Below, in pieces: positions 10,934 to 22,559 of a stretch of 64,000 bases of DNA. This DNA is from Acestrorhynchus altus (Eukaryota > Chordata > Actinopteri > Characiformes > Acestrorhynchidae). Both the position numbers and the translations under genes were made by a program. The DNA is taken from positions 7,547,923 to 7,611,922 of the forward strand of contig CM067522.1 of assembly GCA_034509495.1 (NCBI GenBank). Direction: 5' to 3'. The notes under the pieces were generated by a model, which did no database searches, was not told the DNA's origin, and saw only the letters and a program-made list of their open reading frames with translations. Each line of letters opens with the position of its first letter. The stretch's first letter is position 1.

Positions 10934-12353
10934 CAGGAGTCGGGAACCTTTTTGGCTGAGAGAGCCATGAACACCTCATACTTTCAAATGTAATTCCATG
11001 AGAGCCTTACAAACTAAATACAAGTAAATATGTGCATTTTATGTAAGACCAACACTTTTAAAGTCTCTGAATTCTTTATAATAATGTTGTTATGCTGTTG
11101 CTAACCAAAGATGAATAAAGTTCTTCTTACCGTTAATGTGACTTCTGGTGCTGCATGGCTTTGCTGATGGTTTTGTAGTCTGGCTGATCCATTGTGAGGT
11201 TAAGCTTCATGCAGGCATTGAGACTTCCATCCATTAAACGTGATTGTAGGTTGGTCTTAATGTTCTTAAGATGTGAGAGACGTCTCACATGCATGCGTAG
11301 AGCCAAACACCATCAGTACACACCAAACAGTACACCAAACTAAGTTTATCCATCTGTAGATTTCTTTCTTTAGCGAGCTCAGTGAAAGACCTGAATAAAT
11401 CCTCCCCTCTTGTTGTCCCTTTCGTAGGCAAAACAGCAAGACTTCCCTCACGTAGTGTGTCACCGACAGCATACCTTAAAATCACACTGAACTGGGATAA
11501 ATGGCTTACGTCTGTTGACTCATACAAAGTGAGAAAAAAGAAAAAAAAATGGTGCTGCATTAATGTCCTTCACTTGTGTTGCCTCGGTTTGATTTGCCAT
11601 CATGATGGTATGATCGAGAGCAGTTCTTGCTGACAGAGGAATGTCTTTAATTCATTTGATTATCTTGTCTTTATCCGAAAAGACCTCAAAAGTTCATTGG
11701 CAGCATCAAGCATGAATGTTTTGGCATACTCGCCATCTGTGAATGGCTTTCTGTTTCTCACAATTGCTAAAGCACCTGCAAAGCTAGCCAAATTCCAGTC
11801 ACCTTGTTGGGTCCAAACATGGAGTTGCTGCTGACTAGCTTGCACTCTGCACATGCTCAGGTCACAGCAGGATATTTAAATCCAAATGTAGTATGGCATG
11901 TGTCAAAGTGCAGCTTTATATTTGACCATTTCATCGATGCAATTTTATCATTGCAGAACCTGCTCTCTCTACAACAGCAAATTCCTCTGTCCATTCCTGC
12001 TGAAAAGTACGATTTTTCTTATCCATCTTCTTCGATAAAAGGGCTTCTGCAATTAGCTAGATGACTACTTGATTAAAAGGAGGGAACTTTACTTCCTGAC
12101 CTCACAACGACCCGTGAATGCTATGCTTTATCCAATCAAAATTTGGTGTTGTCCCGGAGGACAGCTGTGATTGGCTCCAGCCACCTGCAAACCATGAACA
12201 TGAGCGCTGGGAAATGAATGGATTGAAATACATGAGAATGTTTTATATTTTTAACGTTATCGTTATTTTTTTTATTAAAGATTTGTCTGCGAGCCAGATG
12301 CAGCCATCAAAAGAGCCACATCTGGCTCACGAGCCATAGGTTCCCAACCCCTA
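10934..12353 (-). mobile_element. hAT DNA transposon, decayed, with both ends and target duplication
   Basis: Left end 'caggagtcgggaaccttttt' and right end (reverse strand) 'taggggttgggaacctatgg' are imperfect terminal inverted repeats. They are flanked by 8-bp target duplications ccttagtg (10926-10933) and ccttaatg (12354-12361), 7 of 8 identical, as expected for hAT elements. Inside, the - strand encodes broken transposase segments of the GTF2IRD2/ZBED-like hAT type. 11854-11660 contains 'ASFAGALAIVRNRKPFTDGE' and 'ANELLRSF'. 11560-11285 contains 'LRYAVGDTLREGSLAVLP' and 'TKGTTRGEDLF'. The two pieces are in different frames and the catalytic core and dimerisation parts are incomplete, so the element is dead. 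At 1,420 bp it is an internally deleted copy. Confidence 0.85.
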
Positions 12354-12361
12354 CCTTAATG

Positions 12362-12899
12362 ATTGTGATGGCTCATAATTAACCGAAGAGGACACGGACC
12401 TTTCTGTTCTCTCTTTCTCTTTCTTCTTCGCTCTCGTCTCTCTTGCACATTCTCTTCTTCTGTCTCACTTTAAACACTCCATCAGGCATATCAACCACTT
12501 TTTGCACTCAAACACACACACAGTTTTTTTTCCAATACTGTCTTGCACACTGTCTCCCCCAACCTCTCTCTCTCTCTCTTTCGCAGTCTCTTGCTAGACT
12601 GGCTAATTTGCTTTGTGTCCTGGATTCGCTTCTGTGTGAGCTCTTTCTATTATTCATGTGCTGTGAGGGAGATATGGGGGGTGAACAGCTTTATTTTCAG
12701 ATTGCTGCAGACATTCTGAGGGCAGTGCAGGAACATGCAGCTGCACTGACCTCCAGTATCCCTCCACAGCCTTGCACTGCCTTTAATTAACGTGAACCAG
12801 CATACAATCACAAATCAGTTACCTTCCGTCAATGGGGCATCTTATTTTATGGCCTTAAACCTGGGGTTTATGCACTCCAGCCAGGTTGTTTCTCATTTC
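12362..12899. other. Non-coding, pyrimidine-rich
   Basis: A CT-rich tract (12405-12600) contains a short (CT)n run near 12568. A 115-codon + frame across it (12443-12790) is low in complexity and has no recognised domain, so I do not call it a gene. Confidence 0.4.
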
Positions 12900-13045
12900 A
12901 TTTGAGCTTTATTTATATAGCACCTTTTTATAACAGACATCATCCCAAAGCATCTACACAGAGATGATGTCCAGAATCCTAATGAGTTAAACCAAAGAAA
13001 ACACAGAGGAAGAAACCTTGAGAGGAAACAAGAGTCATATATCTA
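12900..13045 (-). mobile_element. L2-like LINE 3' end fragment
   Basis: 'tttatttatatagcacctt', 'ataacagacatcatcccaaa' and 'gaagaaaccttgagaggaaa' are the tail motifs of a reverse-oriented L2-type LINE (compare 31350). Confidence 0.6.
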
Positions 13046-13365
13046 TATCAAACATGTTGCATCATGTAAAACCTACTTGAGTCTTGAGCCTCTGGGATGT
13101 GAAGTCTTCAGTTTCTGAAGTCTGACATCTTAGTCTTGAGTCACTAAGGAGAGAGTCTGACTCAAATATCCAGTCAGGGTCAAATCTGGGGTTTGGGGTG
13201 TTTTTTAGTGTTAAGTGTGAATGTTCATTGCAGTGTTATTACATACAAGAGCTGCACCGTATTAAAGTGAAATGTAAAGAACATCCTCAAAAAAGATTTT
13301 ATACCATTTGTCCCCAGAGCCAAGAATCAGTTAAGGGTATGTCACTTCTGTCCAATGCAAACTAT

Positions 13366-13893
13366 ATACCGGGGTTCAACAATGAAACTGAAACACCTGG
13401 TTTTAGACCACAATAATTGATTTGTATGGTGAACTAGGGCCTCCTTTTGCAATGCAACGTCAATTCTTAGGAATGACATTTTTTGGATACAACCCGGGTT
13501 AACACCCCAACGTCCCTTTCAGACAGCTTCCTCTTGCGTCCACAGTTAATCCTGTTGGATGTGGTTGGTCCTTCTTGGTGGTGCTGACATTACCCTGGAT
13601 ACCGTGGCTCTTGATACATCACAAAGACTTGCTGTCTTGGTCACAGATGCGCCAGCAAGACATGCACCAACAATTTGTCCACTTTTGAACTCTGGTATGT
13701 CACCAATAATGTTGTGTGCATTGGAATATTTTGAGCAGAACTGTGCTCTTACCTGCTGATTGAACCTTCACACTCTGCTCTTACTGGTTCAATGTGCAAT
13801 TAATGAAGATTGGCCACCAGACTGCTCCAAATTAGCCATGAAACCTCCCACAATAAAATGACAGCTGTTTCAGTTTCATTGTCCAACCCCTGT
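13366..13893. mobile_element. Tc1/mariner-type element, non-autonomous
   Basis: Left end 'taccggggttcaacaatgaa' and the reverse complement of the right end 'tacaggggttggacaatgaa' are terminal inverted repeats continuing through 'actgaaaca.ctg'. The copy starts and stops at TA dinucleotides, the Tc1/mariner target. At about 525 bp it is too short for a transposase, and a 66-codon + frame inside has no transposase motif. Its right end lies 7 bp from the LTR at 13901. Confidence 0.8.
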
Positions 13894-13900
13894 ATCTCTA

Positions 13901-14394
13901 TGTCAGGGTGGTGAGATGGACAGAAAAAGAGTATGGAAGCAGAGGTAAATGCTGGGGTTGAGGAATTTAATGAAATAAAGAAAAACAAACCTGGGATACT
14001 AACACACCAAATCAGGGCTACTCTAACACACAAAAAAACACTAACTTTAAACAAACAAAGGACAGCATGGGAACAGAATTACAAACCAACAGAATCTCTA
14101 CTGACAAACAAATCATGAAGGAAACAAAGTCTACAAACAAACATGAGCTATACTAACATACAGAGTAGGAAACTAAAGGACTGACAAAGACAGACTGAGA
14201 CAAAGGGTCTTAAATAAAAGACAACATTGGCCACGCCTGGAGTGAACTGATTATGAAGGGTTATAAATGAGACACAGATGGGAATGGGCGGAGCAAGAAA
14301 GGAGACAGAACCAAAACAAACACAAACCATGTGCTAAGGCGCACATGGGGGAAACTGACAGGGGAGACAGGACTGACAAGTGACAGACATGACG
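13901..14394 (-). mobile_element. Solo LTR
   Basis: On the - strand the element begins 'cgtcatgtctgtcacttgtc' and ends '...catctcaccaccctgaca'. TGTCA...TGACA termini would be canonical, so the first base of the initial TG is mutated. Flanks ctcta (13896-13900) and ctcca (14395-14399) form a 5-bp target duplication with one mismatch. It carries the 'gctccgcccattcccatc' block shared with 505-962. No gag/pol sequence is adjacent, so it is a solo LTR left by recombination. Confidence 0.7.
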
Positions 14395-14645
14395 CTCCAG
14401 TGGTCTGTTTAAAGTTTTCTCCATGGTTTGATCCCTGTAGCTGTTCTGTACACAGTATAAATAGCTCTGGATAAATAGCTCCAATATTATGTTTGATTCC
14501 TCTCATTTTGTCTTGACTTCCATTCAAAGTCTGGAATGTTTTTGCCTTCTTCTGTAAAGTTACCATTTTGGAAATACGCGTTTTTAATTGGAAAAACGCT
14601 AATTTATCCATTCTATAACAGACTTGTTGTGTTCTTTTTCTATAG

Positions 14646-14742
14646 TCTTCAGCAAAAGGCGAGAACATGACCGTCTTCGGCTGCCTGAACCATGGGATGC
14701 CACTGACTCTTCAGGACAACTCCACCGTCAAATGTGAATCTG
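14646..14742 (+). CDS. tmem8b: tmem8b, first visible exon (ectodomain)
   Basis: Acceptor 'tgttctttttctatag', donor 'gtagga'. It encodes 32 codons plus one base, beginning Ser-Ser-Ala-Lys-Gly-Glu-Asn and including 'NMTVFGCLNHGMPLTL' and the sequon Asn-Ser-Thr. This matches the 'ENVTVFGCL' region I recall from human TMEM8B. An alternative acceptor seven bases on (after 'tcttcag') would shorten the exon and change the entry phase. The family's preceding segment (about 90 residues in the short human isoform, more in long ones) has no match between 1 and 14645, so the start codon lies outside the window. The exon ends in phase 1, which the next exon requires. Confidence 0.85.
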
Positions 14743-15237
14743 GTAGGAGAAGCTTAAGATTTAGCCCACCAGAGCTGTATAAATTCCTGTATGATTCGCG
14801 TGCTGTAGCCCTCTAGCAGAGAGATGACTCAGTATTGTAACGCTTGGTGAAGCGCCAGTAAGACTCACTAAATTGTTTCCAAAGGCTCTCATAGCAGCGT
14901 TCAATAAGACCAATTGAAAGTGACAAGATTAGATGAAAGGGAAAGGCAGCACATGGGGGCTTTTAGGGGGGAAATGGAAATAATTTGGTGACTGTTTCTT
15001 TGATGGGTAGAAAACATGGAATTTCAGCTGCCCCTGTTAACAACAATAGTATTGGTAAGTGATATAAGAGTGTGAAGTAAGCTGCCTTTGGGGAAGGAGT
15101 TTTTCTCAGGCATGAACTAATATGAAATGTCTGGAAGCAAATTTGCGGTACAGGAAATACAGACATTTAAAAAATGTAGACGTTACACTCATATAGAATC
15201 ATGTTTATATACCTCATATAATTTAATAAATCCCTGA

Positions 15238-15515
15238 ACTAGTGCATCTCAAAAATATAGAATATTATGGAAAAAGTTCGTTTATGCTCATAATTTCATT
15301 AATATTTTCATATTTTTGGTCAGTATGGATTATAGCTAATGAAAAGCAGAAATCCTGAATCTCAAATTATTAATATTAATCAAACAGTATCAACCTGAAA
15401 ACAAAAAAAGGCTTGAAATGTCACTTTAAATGTGATGGATATAAAATATATGACATTTACATGGTTGAATTAAATGAACAAAACAGTTTTACTTTCTGAG
15501 ATACAGTAGCACTTA
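15238..15515. mobile_element. Mariner-type MITE (family M)
   Basis: Left 'actagtgcatctcaaaaata' and right (reverse) 'gctactgtatctcagaaagt' mark the two ends. Between them are 'tatagaatattatgga' and 'ggattatagctaatgaaaa', typical of a widespread teleost mariner-derived repeat. Diverged copies lie at 17070 and 27990. Confidence 0.6.
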
Positions 15516-15689
15516 GTAGTGTGTGTATGTTCTGCATATAGTGGCAATAAAAGAACATGTAGTTTCTGTGTAATTTTACAACTGTGTTCATTTTACAGTC
15601 ATTTCACAGAAAGATCCAGTAAATACTGTATATCAGTGAATTAATTACTGTGCTCTAAACTCTTTCATATCACATGCAGATGCCATTCT

Positions 15690-16015
15690 TTTAAATATGG
15701 TGAGCTGGCCCAGATAACATCCTTGTGGGACCCTGAAAGCTTCGTCATTGGGTTCTATTTTGGCCCATCAGTTCCAGTAATGGGACTGGTAGGTGTTAAA
15801 CATGGGCCCTATCAGGGTTCTCAATGGCACAATGGTTCCTATATGGGATCCATGTGAAAAAATTGGACTGTGCAACAATGAGGCTGATTTAGGAAGCCCA
15901 CCTGGGTCTCGGTAACAACACATGTACAAACCCACTCAGAGCTCATGTCCACCTGGAAACCCACCTAGCCTAAGTTTCACCCATTAAGCTATAGATGAGC
16001 ATGTTGGCTGGGTGG
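15690..16015 (+). repeat. Family C interspersed repeat
   Basis: Longer copy of the repeat at 5845, with phrases such as 'cccactcagagctcatgtcc', 'acctggaaacccacctagcc' and 'gagcatgttggctgggtggg'. It lies in tmem8b intron 1, about 300 bp before the next exon. Confidence 0.6.
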
Positions 16016-16317
16016 GATTTTATATTTTCCGTCTACCAAAGAAATAGTTCTGGTTATTCTGTAAATGCTAGCTTAGACTTTATTCAGATTAAGTGCACAC
16101 ATATGAAACTTTATTCACTAATATGTGTGTATAATGTTTGTGCACTATAGAAACGTAATTCTTAAGTCTGTTTGACTATTTAACAACTCATTTCCTGTTG
16201 CATCTTAATATCTTAACATGGGCTCCCTCATCCCCACACTGAATTTAAACAGTGCTGAGATATATTGGTTGCAGAAGACAACTGAAAATGTTTCTCTACT
16301 TTCTGCCTCTCTTCCAG

Positions 16318-16441
16318 AAGCTGTTTCAGGGTTTCTGCTATCTGTGAACACCACTACTAACATTACCAAGCTGCGAATCCCGTACCCGCAGACTGGAACC
16401 TGGTACCTCAGCCTCCGATCTCTATGCTCATCAGAGCGCGG
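16318..16441 (+). CDS. tmem8b: tmem8b, exon 2 of those visible (ectodomain)
   Basis: Acceptor 'ctgcctctcttccag', donor 'gtgagt'. It joins in phase with the previous exon and encodes visible residues 33-73. 'EAVSGFLLSVNTTTNITKLR' is followed by 'IPYPQTGTWYLSLRSLC' and 'SSERG'. Two N-glycosylation sequons (NTT, NIT) and the PQTGTWY motif place it in the extracellular beta-rich region of TMEM8 proteins. It corresponds to 'AGFLLSVSATT..LRIPFPQTGTW' as recalled from human TMEM8B. It ends in phase 2. Confidence 0.93.
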
Positions 16442-17069
16442 GTGAGTGTAGCAGGTCCAAGACATTTATTAAAAAAAAAACACACATTTGTTGGAATATT
16501 TATATTCCATATTTATTCAGTTCTCCTTTTACTTCAAAATGTGCTGAGTCAGATGGGATGGGGTTGTAAGTATGTCTTACAAGTATGTCGTCTTTAGTTT
16601 TGTGTTTGAGCTCAGAGGCTATTGTAGCAAACAAGTTATTAAAACAATACAGAAGCTAAAAGCACACAGAGTGGAGTTGCAAGAAGGGAACTGATTCTCT
16701 TCAGTTCTTCACACAATGCTGTGAAGACAATGCTCTTGTTTCTAGAGGTGGCAGAAGTTCACACATTCCATACTAAAGTAAAAGTACAAATAGTCCAGGA
16801 TAAAAATATTTAAGTAAAAGTTGACGTATGGTTTGCATTTTTAGTCAAATAAAAGTATAGAAGTACACACTCTTAAAGGTATGTATATAAAATTAAGGGT
16901 TTATACTAGAACTGCATAAATAATGTTTCGTAATCTCTTTGATTTCTTGAATAATGTAAATGAACTATTTAAATACTAAATTTGGGAGTTTTATATTCAG
17001 CTCATGGTTGGTAAACATGGTAATATATTGCATTCTCAGCTCTGATATCCTGAACATATGATTTAAAGT

Positions 17070-17340
17070 TCATTTGTGTTCATAATTTCATACAAAACGT
17101 TAGTCAGTGTTTATATTCATTACATGTAAAGTGACATATTTCATATTTTTTTGTTTTACTGTTCAGCTTTATGGCTTATAGCTAATGGAAATTATAAGAA
17201 TATTTTTGTGTGACTAAATGATTAATCAGACAGAAAAGCATTAATTGTAATAAATATAACATATATGACAGTTTAACTTTTTCAATTAAATTAAAAAAAC
17301 TTTCATAATGTTCTATGTTTTTTGAGATAGTATATAGTCT
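17070..17340. mobile_element. Mariner-type family M copy
   Basis: Shares 'atggcttatagctaatggaa', the 'ataaatataacatatatgac' block and an end 'gttttttgagatagtatata' with the element at 15238-15515. Confidence 0.45.
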
Positions 17341-17794
17341 ATTACTCTCTTTTCACGTAAGCCTTAATTTTGACCATTAATTTCTGTTTTAGTATTTATT
17401 TGTCCTTCTTGCTATCATCTCCTATCTTCTATCTGTACAAAGTCATTTTAAACTAAGAAAATAGAAAATCTGAAATGAACAGCCTCTTCAACGTCCAGAC
17501 CAGCTGTTTCCAGGTATTTACAGACTGATGAGACTGTTAATCCAGAAAACTGGTGAAATGTACTCTATCCAATCAGACTGGGAAAGGCAGGTGTGTTTGA
17601 CTATGCTAAGTGTTAATTTCAGTTAAAGCTCCTCAGTGTATTCACACTTTTATATACCATAAAGTTAGGGGTTAAAGAACAACCATGTCATGACTTCTTA
17701 CACTAGAGTGCAAATTGAGTCATATATCCAGTATATATTTGTTCGAGTAACTGTCCAGTGATAGTTTCCTAATAGGTTGTTTTGTATTGCTGTG

Positions 17795-17975
17795 AGGATA
17801 TTCATTGGCATTAGACATGGTGTCAATACTTTCATGTTTATCTGCCCCAAAAAGTCCTATTCTATTGGCAGTACATTTCTATAGGGACTAGATAAGATGT
17901 GTATCAGCAGTGGGTACAACTTAAGTTGGCTGAATGCATTCATTAGAAGTGATTGTCCACAAAATTTTGGATTAT
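17795..17975 (-). mobile_element. Tc1-like element fragment (family T1)
   Basis: 'attctattggcagtacattt', 'ctatagggactagataagat', 'tgaatgcattcattagaagt' and the eroded end 'tgtccacaaaattttgga' run in the reverse order of the family T1 left end seen at 63637. Confidence 0.65.
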
Positions 17976-18414
17976 ACTTATATCCTTGTAGCCAATGGCG
18001 GATGAGTACAGTGCTCCCACTGAAGTCACTGATTTCACACTTGCATTGTCAGATGTTGTGATGAGTCCCAAATCAATGCCATTAGCTTTCACACATTGTA
18101 ACTGGATAATGGAAGGACTCTTATTGTTCTTGAGTTATAAGATATGAGTTGAGTCCCGAAATGGTGCAATTAAAACATTCAAGTAATAAGTGTTTTGAAA
18201 ATGTAGTGAGTAACAATTACAGATATTTCTTGTGAAATGTAAAGAGTAGATGTAAAAATATGAGATAAAAAGGCAAAGTACAGATACTTTTATACTTTTA
18301 TTTGCTAAAAATATAGAAAAGTATTTTTTTAGAGACAGACACACAAGTCAGATGGGGGGAAAAATAATGAATGAGTGAATTTTGTTGTTATATGTACTAA
18401 CTAGATTCACAAGG

Positions 18415-18745
18415 ATTATTGTAAAAATAAGTTCTTCAAAATATCCATCATCCAATATCTGCATCAATGACATCATAAGCCCCACCCACTCTCACTGATC
18501 AGTCCGAGTCTGAATGCTACATGTGGACAGAGCAGTAAACAAGCACTGGCACAGGAAACAAGTGAATATTAGTTGTTTTCCAAGCTTTATTACTCTCTAA
18601 TGTTTCATCACAGTGATGAGCATGGTTAGATGGGGTCTTCTCCTTTGTTATGATATTTGTAACATTGCTGTAGGTTACACTGATCCAGAGATATGAAGCC
18701 TAGAATATTGAAATGTAACTGTCTGCAAAATGCGGAGTTAAGTTT
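18415..18745 (+). repeat. Family A repeat
   Basis: Contains 'actctcactgatcagtccga', 'tacatgtggacagagcagta', 'gtaggttacactgatccaga' and 'gaagcctagaatattgaaat', and ends at 'gcggagttaag'. The left third is reduced. Confidence 0.8.
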
Positions 18746-20579
18746 TTCATTATTGTCGCTTTTGCTTGTTACAGTGCTGACTATGCTATGCTACATGGCT
18801 TCTGTGAATAAAAACCACTAAATGCTCAGCTCTTTTTTCACAAATGTTCCCACCATAAAAGGGAAATCAGTGTGTTGTACTCTGAGGTAAAATTGAAGGG
18901 ATTGTAAAATTGTTTCTGGGCATTTTTGGCCCCAATCCGAACCACATGCTTATTATTTAAACATCAAAGACCAACTTTGAGTCATGAATAAATTATTTAT
19001 ATGGCATCTTTACATGTAAAGAATAACACAATGTCTATCCAGATCCTTTCAGATGATTGAAAGTCTTTCTCTCAGATATTCTGTCATCAAATTATTCCTA
19101 TGAAAACACATTTTATCCTTTTCAAAAGATGACCACAAATTAAACAGGGAGGTAGAGAGTTCAGGTAAAGTTTGTATATAAAATGGCCAAGAGAAGCTCT
19201 TCAGTTCTCACTATCACAGTGGGGAATACACCTCCATATCTGCACACCTCAGAAGATGTGAAACATTGTCCTTAAACATAAGGTCACCTTTCATCTCAGA
19301 GTTTTTCTTGTTTTGTGATTATGCGGAATTCACTGACATCAGAGTTCAACTTCTGAACTCTACTTCAACTTGCAGATGATTGGTTGTTCCTGCATGCCAG
19401 CTATTCTCAGGCTAGGAATTTAAATATGCCCTTCTTTCAAAGTCAGAGGAAGGTTGCTTAAAGCAACTTCCTAGAAAGTAGTTTCTGCTTCACACTCTTA
19501 AAAATAAAGGTGATGAAAATGAAGAGCAGAGATGTCCCATCTCATCCAGATAAATGAACGGATGAAACAAATGAAGATGTTTGATCAGTTGACCTCAGTT
19601 TTCAAATAACTGATCCGTGATGGGTCTCCCAAAAGCTTCTTAGCACAAAGATGATTCTTAGATGGTCGAGAAAGCATCACTCTGAGCACTGTCTTTGTGT
19701 TGAGATGTTTTGGGAAACTGTGCCCAAAAGCTTGTTTTTGTTTGGAATGAAAGTCTGTTGCCACACAAGAAATATGTTAGTATCTCTGGACACCTCTGCC
19801 ATAGAACAGCTACTCTATTGTCTCTAAAAGAACCTTTCAGTGGGTTCAGTCTTTAACCCTTAGGATTTGGGATTTTTCTGTTTTACAATGTCTTTTTCTA
19901 TGTCTTACAATTTAAGAATGAAACGGCCAGAAATGGTTCTTCAGGTGATGCCATATATAAATCAGAGACCCTCAGAGGTCCATATAGTTTAGCCAGAGTG
20001 TTCTTTATAAATACGAATTTATAATTTATAATTTCTTCACACTACTAAGGTCTTACCCATTACACAATGCTCCTAATGTTGGGAAGCTGCTTTCTCAGAG
20101 TCACATGAACCCTGCCTCTGCATCTTTTTGAAAAGCCAGTAATGAAGCATCATTGGACAGCTAAATGTCAGAACTGCCAGGTCTGTTATGTAAGCTTGAT
20201 GGCCTGATGACATCACTGAGGGGGTGTTTGATCTCTTTCTTTGCTCAGTTTCCACATTTCAGAATAAGTCATGAGAAGGGATAGTACTGATACATGTATA
20301 AATAACAAAGATAATAAAGGATATTCAGGTTGCTTTTTGGGGTATTTGGAGTAAATGTTTTTAAGAACTTATTATAAATTCAATTGTCAATCTAATCATT
20401 AGAAATAATTAATCAAACCTCTTGAATTTTCAGCAGTATTTCTAAGACATAAAGTGTTTTAAGTCCTTATAAGCAAAAATAAATGTAGGCACAAATAAAG
20501 TTTTGATCAAAACAAGGTCAAATTCAAATTAAATTTATATATGAAATGAAGAAATATTCGAGGAGCCAAGGGTCGCCTC
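18746..20579. other. Intronic, nothing recognised
   Basis: AT-rich tmem8b intron 2 sequence. I saw no exon, RNA gene or member of the repeat families named here. Short A/T runs only. Confidence 0.5.
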
Positions 20580-20607
20580 AAAAAAAAAAAAAAAAAAAAA
20601 AAAAAAA
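20580..20607. repeat. Poly-A tract of 28 bases
   Basis: Uninterrupted A run after 'aagggtcgcctc', 93 bp upstream of the exon at 20701. It may be a retroposon tail, though no body upstream was recognised. Confidence 0.95.
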
Positions 20608-20700
20608 TTAACCGTGTAAACAACCAAAAAGAATTCTGTGACTTTTTGATCCCGTGCACATTGTTCATTGTATCTCTATTGTGTATTTTCTGTATTGCAG

Positions 20701-20843
20701 GTTTGAGGTGTGCACTAATATAACAGCAGAAGTGTATCTTCGGTCGTACCTGACTCCGTGTATAAACGACTGTGGAACTTACGGCCAGTGCAAGCTCCTC
20801 CGCACCAACAACTACCTGTATGCAGCATGCGAGTGCAAAGCAG
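20701..20843 (+). CDS. tmem8b: tmem8b, exon 3 of those visible (EGF-like module)
   Basis: Acceptor 'tctgtattgcag', donor 'gtgact'. Encodes visible residues 74-121, 'FEVCTNITAEVYLRSYLTPC' followed by 'INDCGTYGQCKLLRTNNYLY' and 'AACECKAG'. With the Cys that follows in the next exon, six cysteines (C-x3-C-x5-C...C-x-C...C) form the EGF-like module characteristic of TMEM8A/B. 'GQCKLLRT.NYLYAACECKAG' is almost the sequence I recall for human TMEM8B. One sequon (NIT). It ends in phase 1, splitting a Gly codon. Confidence 0.95.
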
Positions 20844-21059
20844 GTGACTAAGGCTTAAGTCTGCTTTCCCCTGTGAGCTCCCTAAGCCACTCTTCAGCTA
20901 ATCCACAGAATTTACAGTCATCACTGACAAGAACAAAAGCCTCCCACTTCATATAGTTGTGATCTTACTTTAATCTCACTGTAACAAGGCATTCTGTCAA
21001 CAGTGCTGATTCAGAATGTTTAGTCTACATTATATATATAATGTTCTAATTTGTAAGTT

Positions 21060-21215
21060 CATCTACATGCTTCCATTGCTGACACAGACAAGCAACTGCA
21101 CACACACACACAGAGAAAAGCCCGGGTCTAAAGTCCTCCACCATTGGGCTGTGGAGCAGTAGATGTTTGTGATGGAGCTCAATCCATCATAATTGGGATA
21201 AATTGGTGATCCAGA
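21060..21215 (+). mobile_element. Tc1-like element fragment (family T1)
   Basis: 'ccattgctgacacagacaag', 'gcacacacacacacaga', 'gtcctccaccattgggctgt' and 'ggagcagtagatg' are in the order of family T1 (compare 2660, 53588, 63637). Confidence 0.55.
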
Positions 21216-21345
21216 ACTAATCATCCAATATCAGTACTTGATAGTACTTGCTCAACCTGCATGAGACTGATCAGCAAGAAAGGTTGTTTTTTTTATTTTA
21301 TTTAATAGTCTCCCATTTTCAGCTCAAAGACACTCTGGTCAATCA
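21216..21345 (-). repeat. Family A repeat, inverted fragment
   Basis: 'ctcaacctgcatgagactga' and 'ttttcagctcaaagacactc' are reverse complements of the family A blocks 'gatcagtc...atgcaggttg' and 'agagtgattttgagctgaaa'. It is one of only two inverted copies in the window. Confidence 0.6.
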
Positions 21346-22480
21346 ATTTCCGAGATTAGCCTTCATAAGCAAAACAAGTACAAGTGCACTTTTGATCAAA
21401 ATATTATCAAATACATAGAAATATCTAATATCTATATGTTAATATTTGCATCTTAAATGACAATAACAACACTGGCATCTCATAAATACATTTTTGTTTT
21501 TGTTTGTTTATTTGTTTGTACAAATAAAAATGTGTATAAAAAAGGGTTCTTAAGTTCAGACCGTGCCTGGGAATCCAACTCCTAATTTACATTACATTTG
21601 TGTTTGTTCAGAGAAGTGATATTATATTATACATTATTGTGTATGATTGTGTATTGTATATTGTCTTTCTGTAAATAGGATTTTCATTTTAATTCTTCTT
21701 TTTCTTGCTTGATTTTTGCTAGCTCATCCCACTATTTTCAAGATATCATGGTTCCAACTTCCCATTGACCACTGATTCAGACTTATATATAGCTTATGGT
21801 TTTCACATAGCAGCAGATTATTTTAAATGAATGTGCATCCTTCTTATGTGGCGATGATGCAAATACTCTAGTAACAGCTAACCAATAATGTAGGGTACCA
21901 CAGCAGTCACTATGCAACAGCCTTGACATTTATTCAAGGTAAATGAATGCTGTTTGTGCAAAGAAATAGTCAAATTTAAGTCATGTTTGGTCATTAACAT
22001 AAGATAACAGTGTCCTGTACACCATTGCAGTATTTTCTGCTCTCATTATGAAAATACCTGAAGTCACACAGGCTGTAAAGACTGGTTGAGCTGTGGAAAA
22101 CGTGGCCAGCAATCCAAATGAATTTTGATTGGTTGATTTGGACAAATAGTTTTAAAGAAAAATGGAAAACCCTCCTTAATCTAATCAGAGTGTAACACTT
22201 CTCCACCCTCTTTTGCTACAAAATACAACATGGGTGGTAACAGTGGTAAGAGGAATAAATGACGATGACTCCAGAATATGCTTAGTATGTGAGCATCTTT
22301 AAATCACTGGAATTGTTGAGTTTCATGGAATACTTATAATGGTTGTGCATTATAAAATTGCAAATGTTTTAGAGGTAAATTATTGACACTCGATATGCTA
22401 TTATATAGACCTCCTGTTCACATTGAACGCTATAGCAGAAGGCCAGCAATAACTCCAGACTTTGAAGGGTTAAGCACATT
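21346..22480. other. Intronic, nothing recognised
   Basis: AT-rich tmem8b intron 3 sequence with no named repeat and no coding signal. Confidence 0.5.
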
Positions 22481-22559
22481 CAGGAAAGTGATGCTAGTAA
22501 TTATCTTTGAAAAGAGTTTACAGAGAACAGTATCTATTACGTTCTTGCTGTTCATTTCC

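Larger units (their letters stand above)
16745..18320. mobile_element. Composite repeat region in tmem8b intron 2
   Basis: The left part (16745-16880) has 'ggtggcagaagttcacacat' and 'aagtaaaagtacaaatag'; the right part (18150-18310) has 'attaaaacattcaagtaata' and 'aaagtacagatacttttata'. These look like two halves of one common teleost repeat, with younger insertions between them: family M at 17070-17340 and family T1 at 17795-17975. The assignment of the outer halves to one element is inference. Confidence 0.4.

Noticed and set aside
12118..12339. 73-codon + frame near the hAT right end
   Set aside because: It lies inside the hAT element on the strand opposite the transposase and has no features.
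14163..14668. 135-codon minus-strand frame (14668-14261) over the first exon
   Set aside because: It is antisense to the exon and runs into the LTR. It has no domain features.
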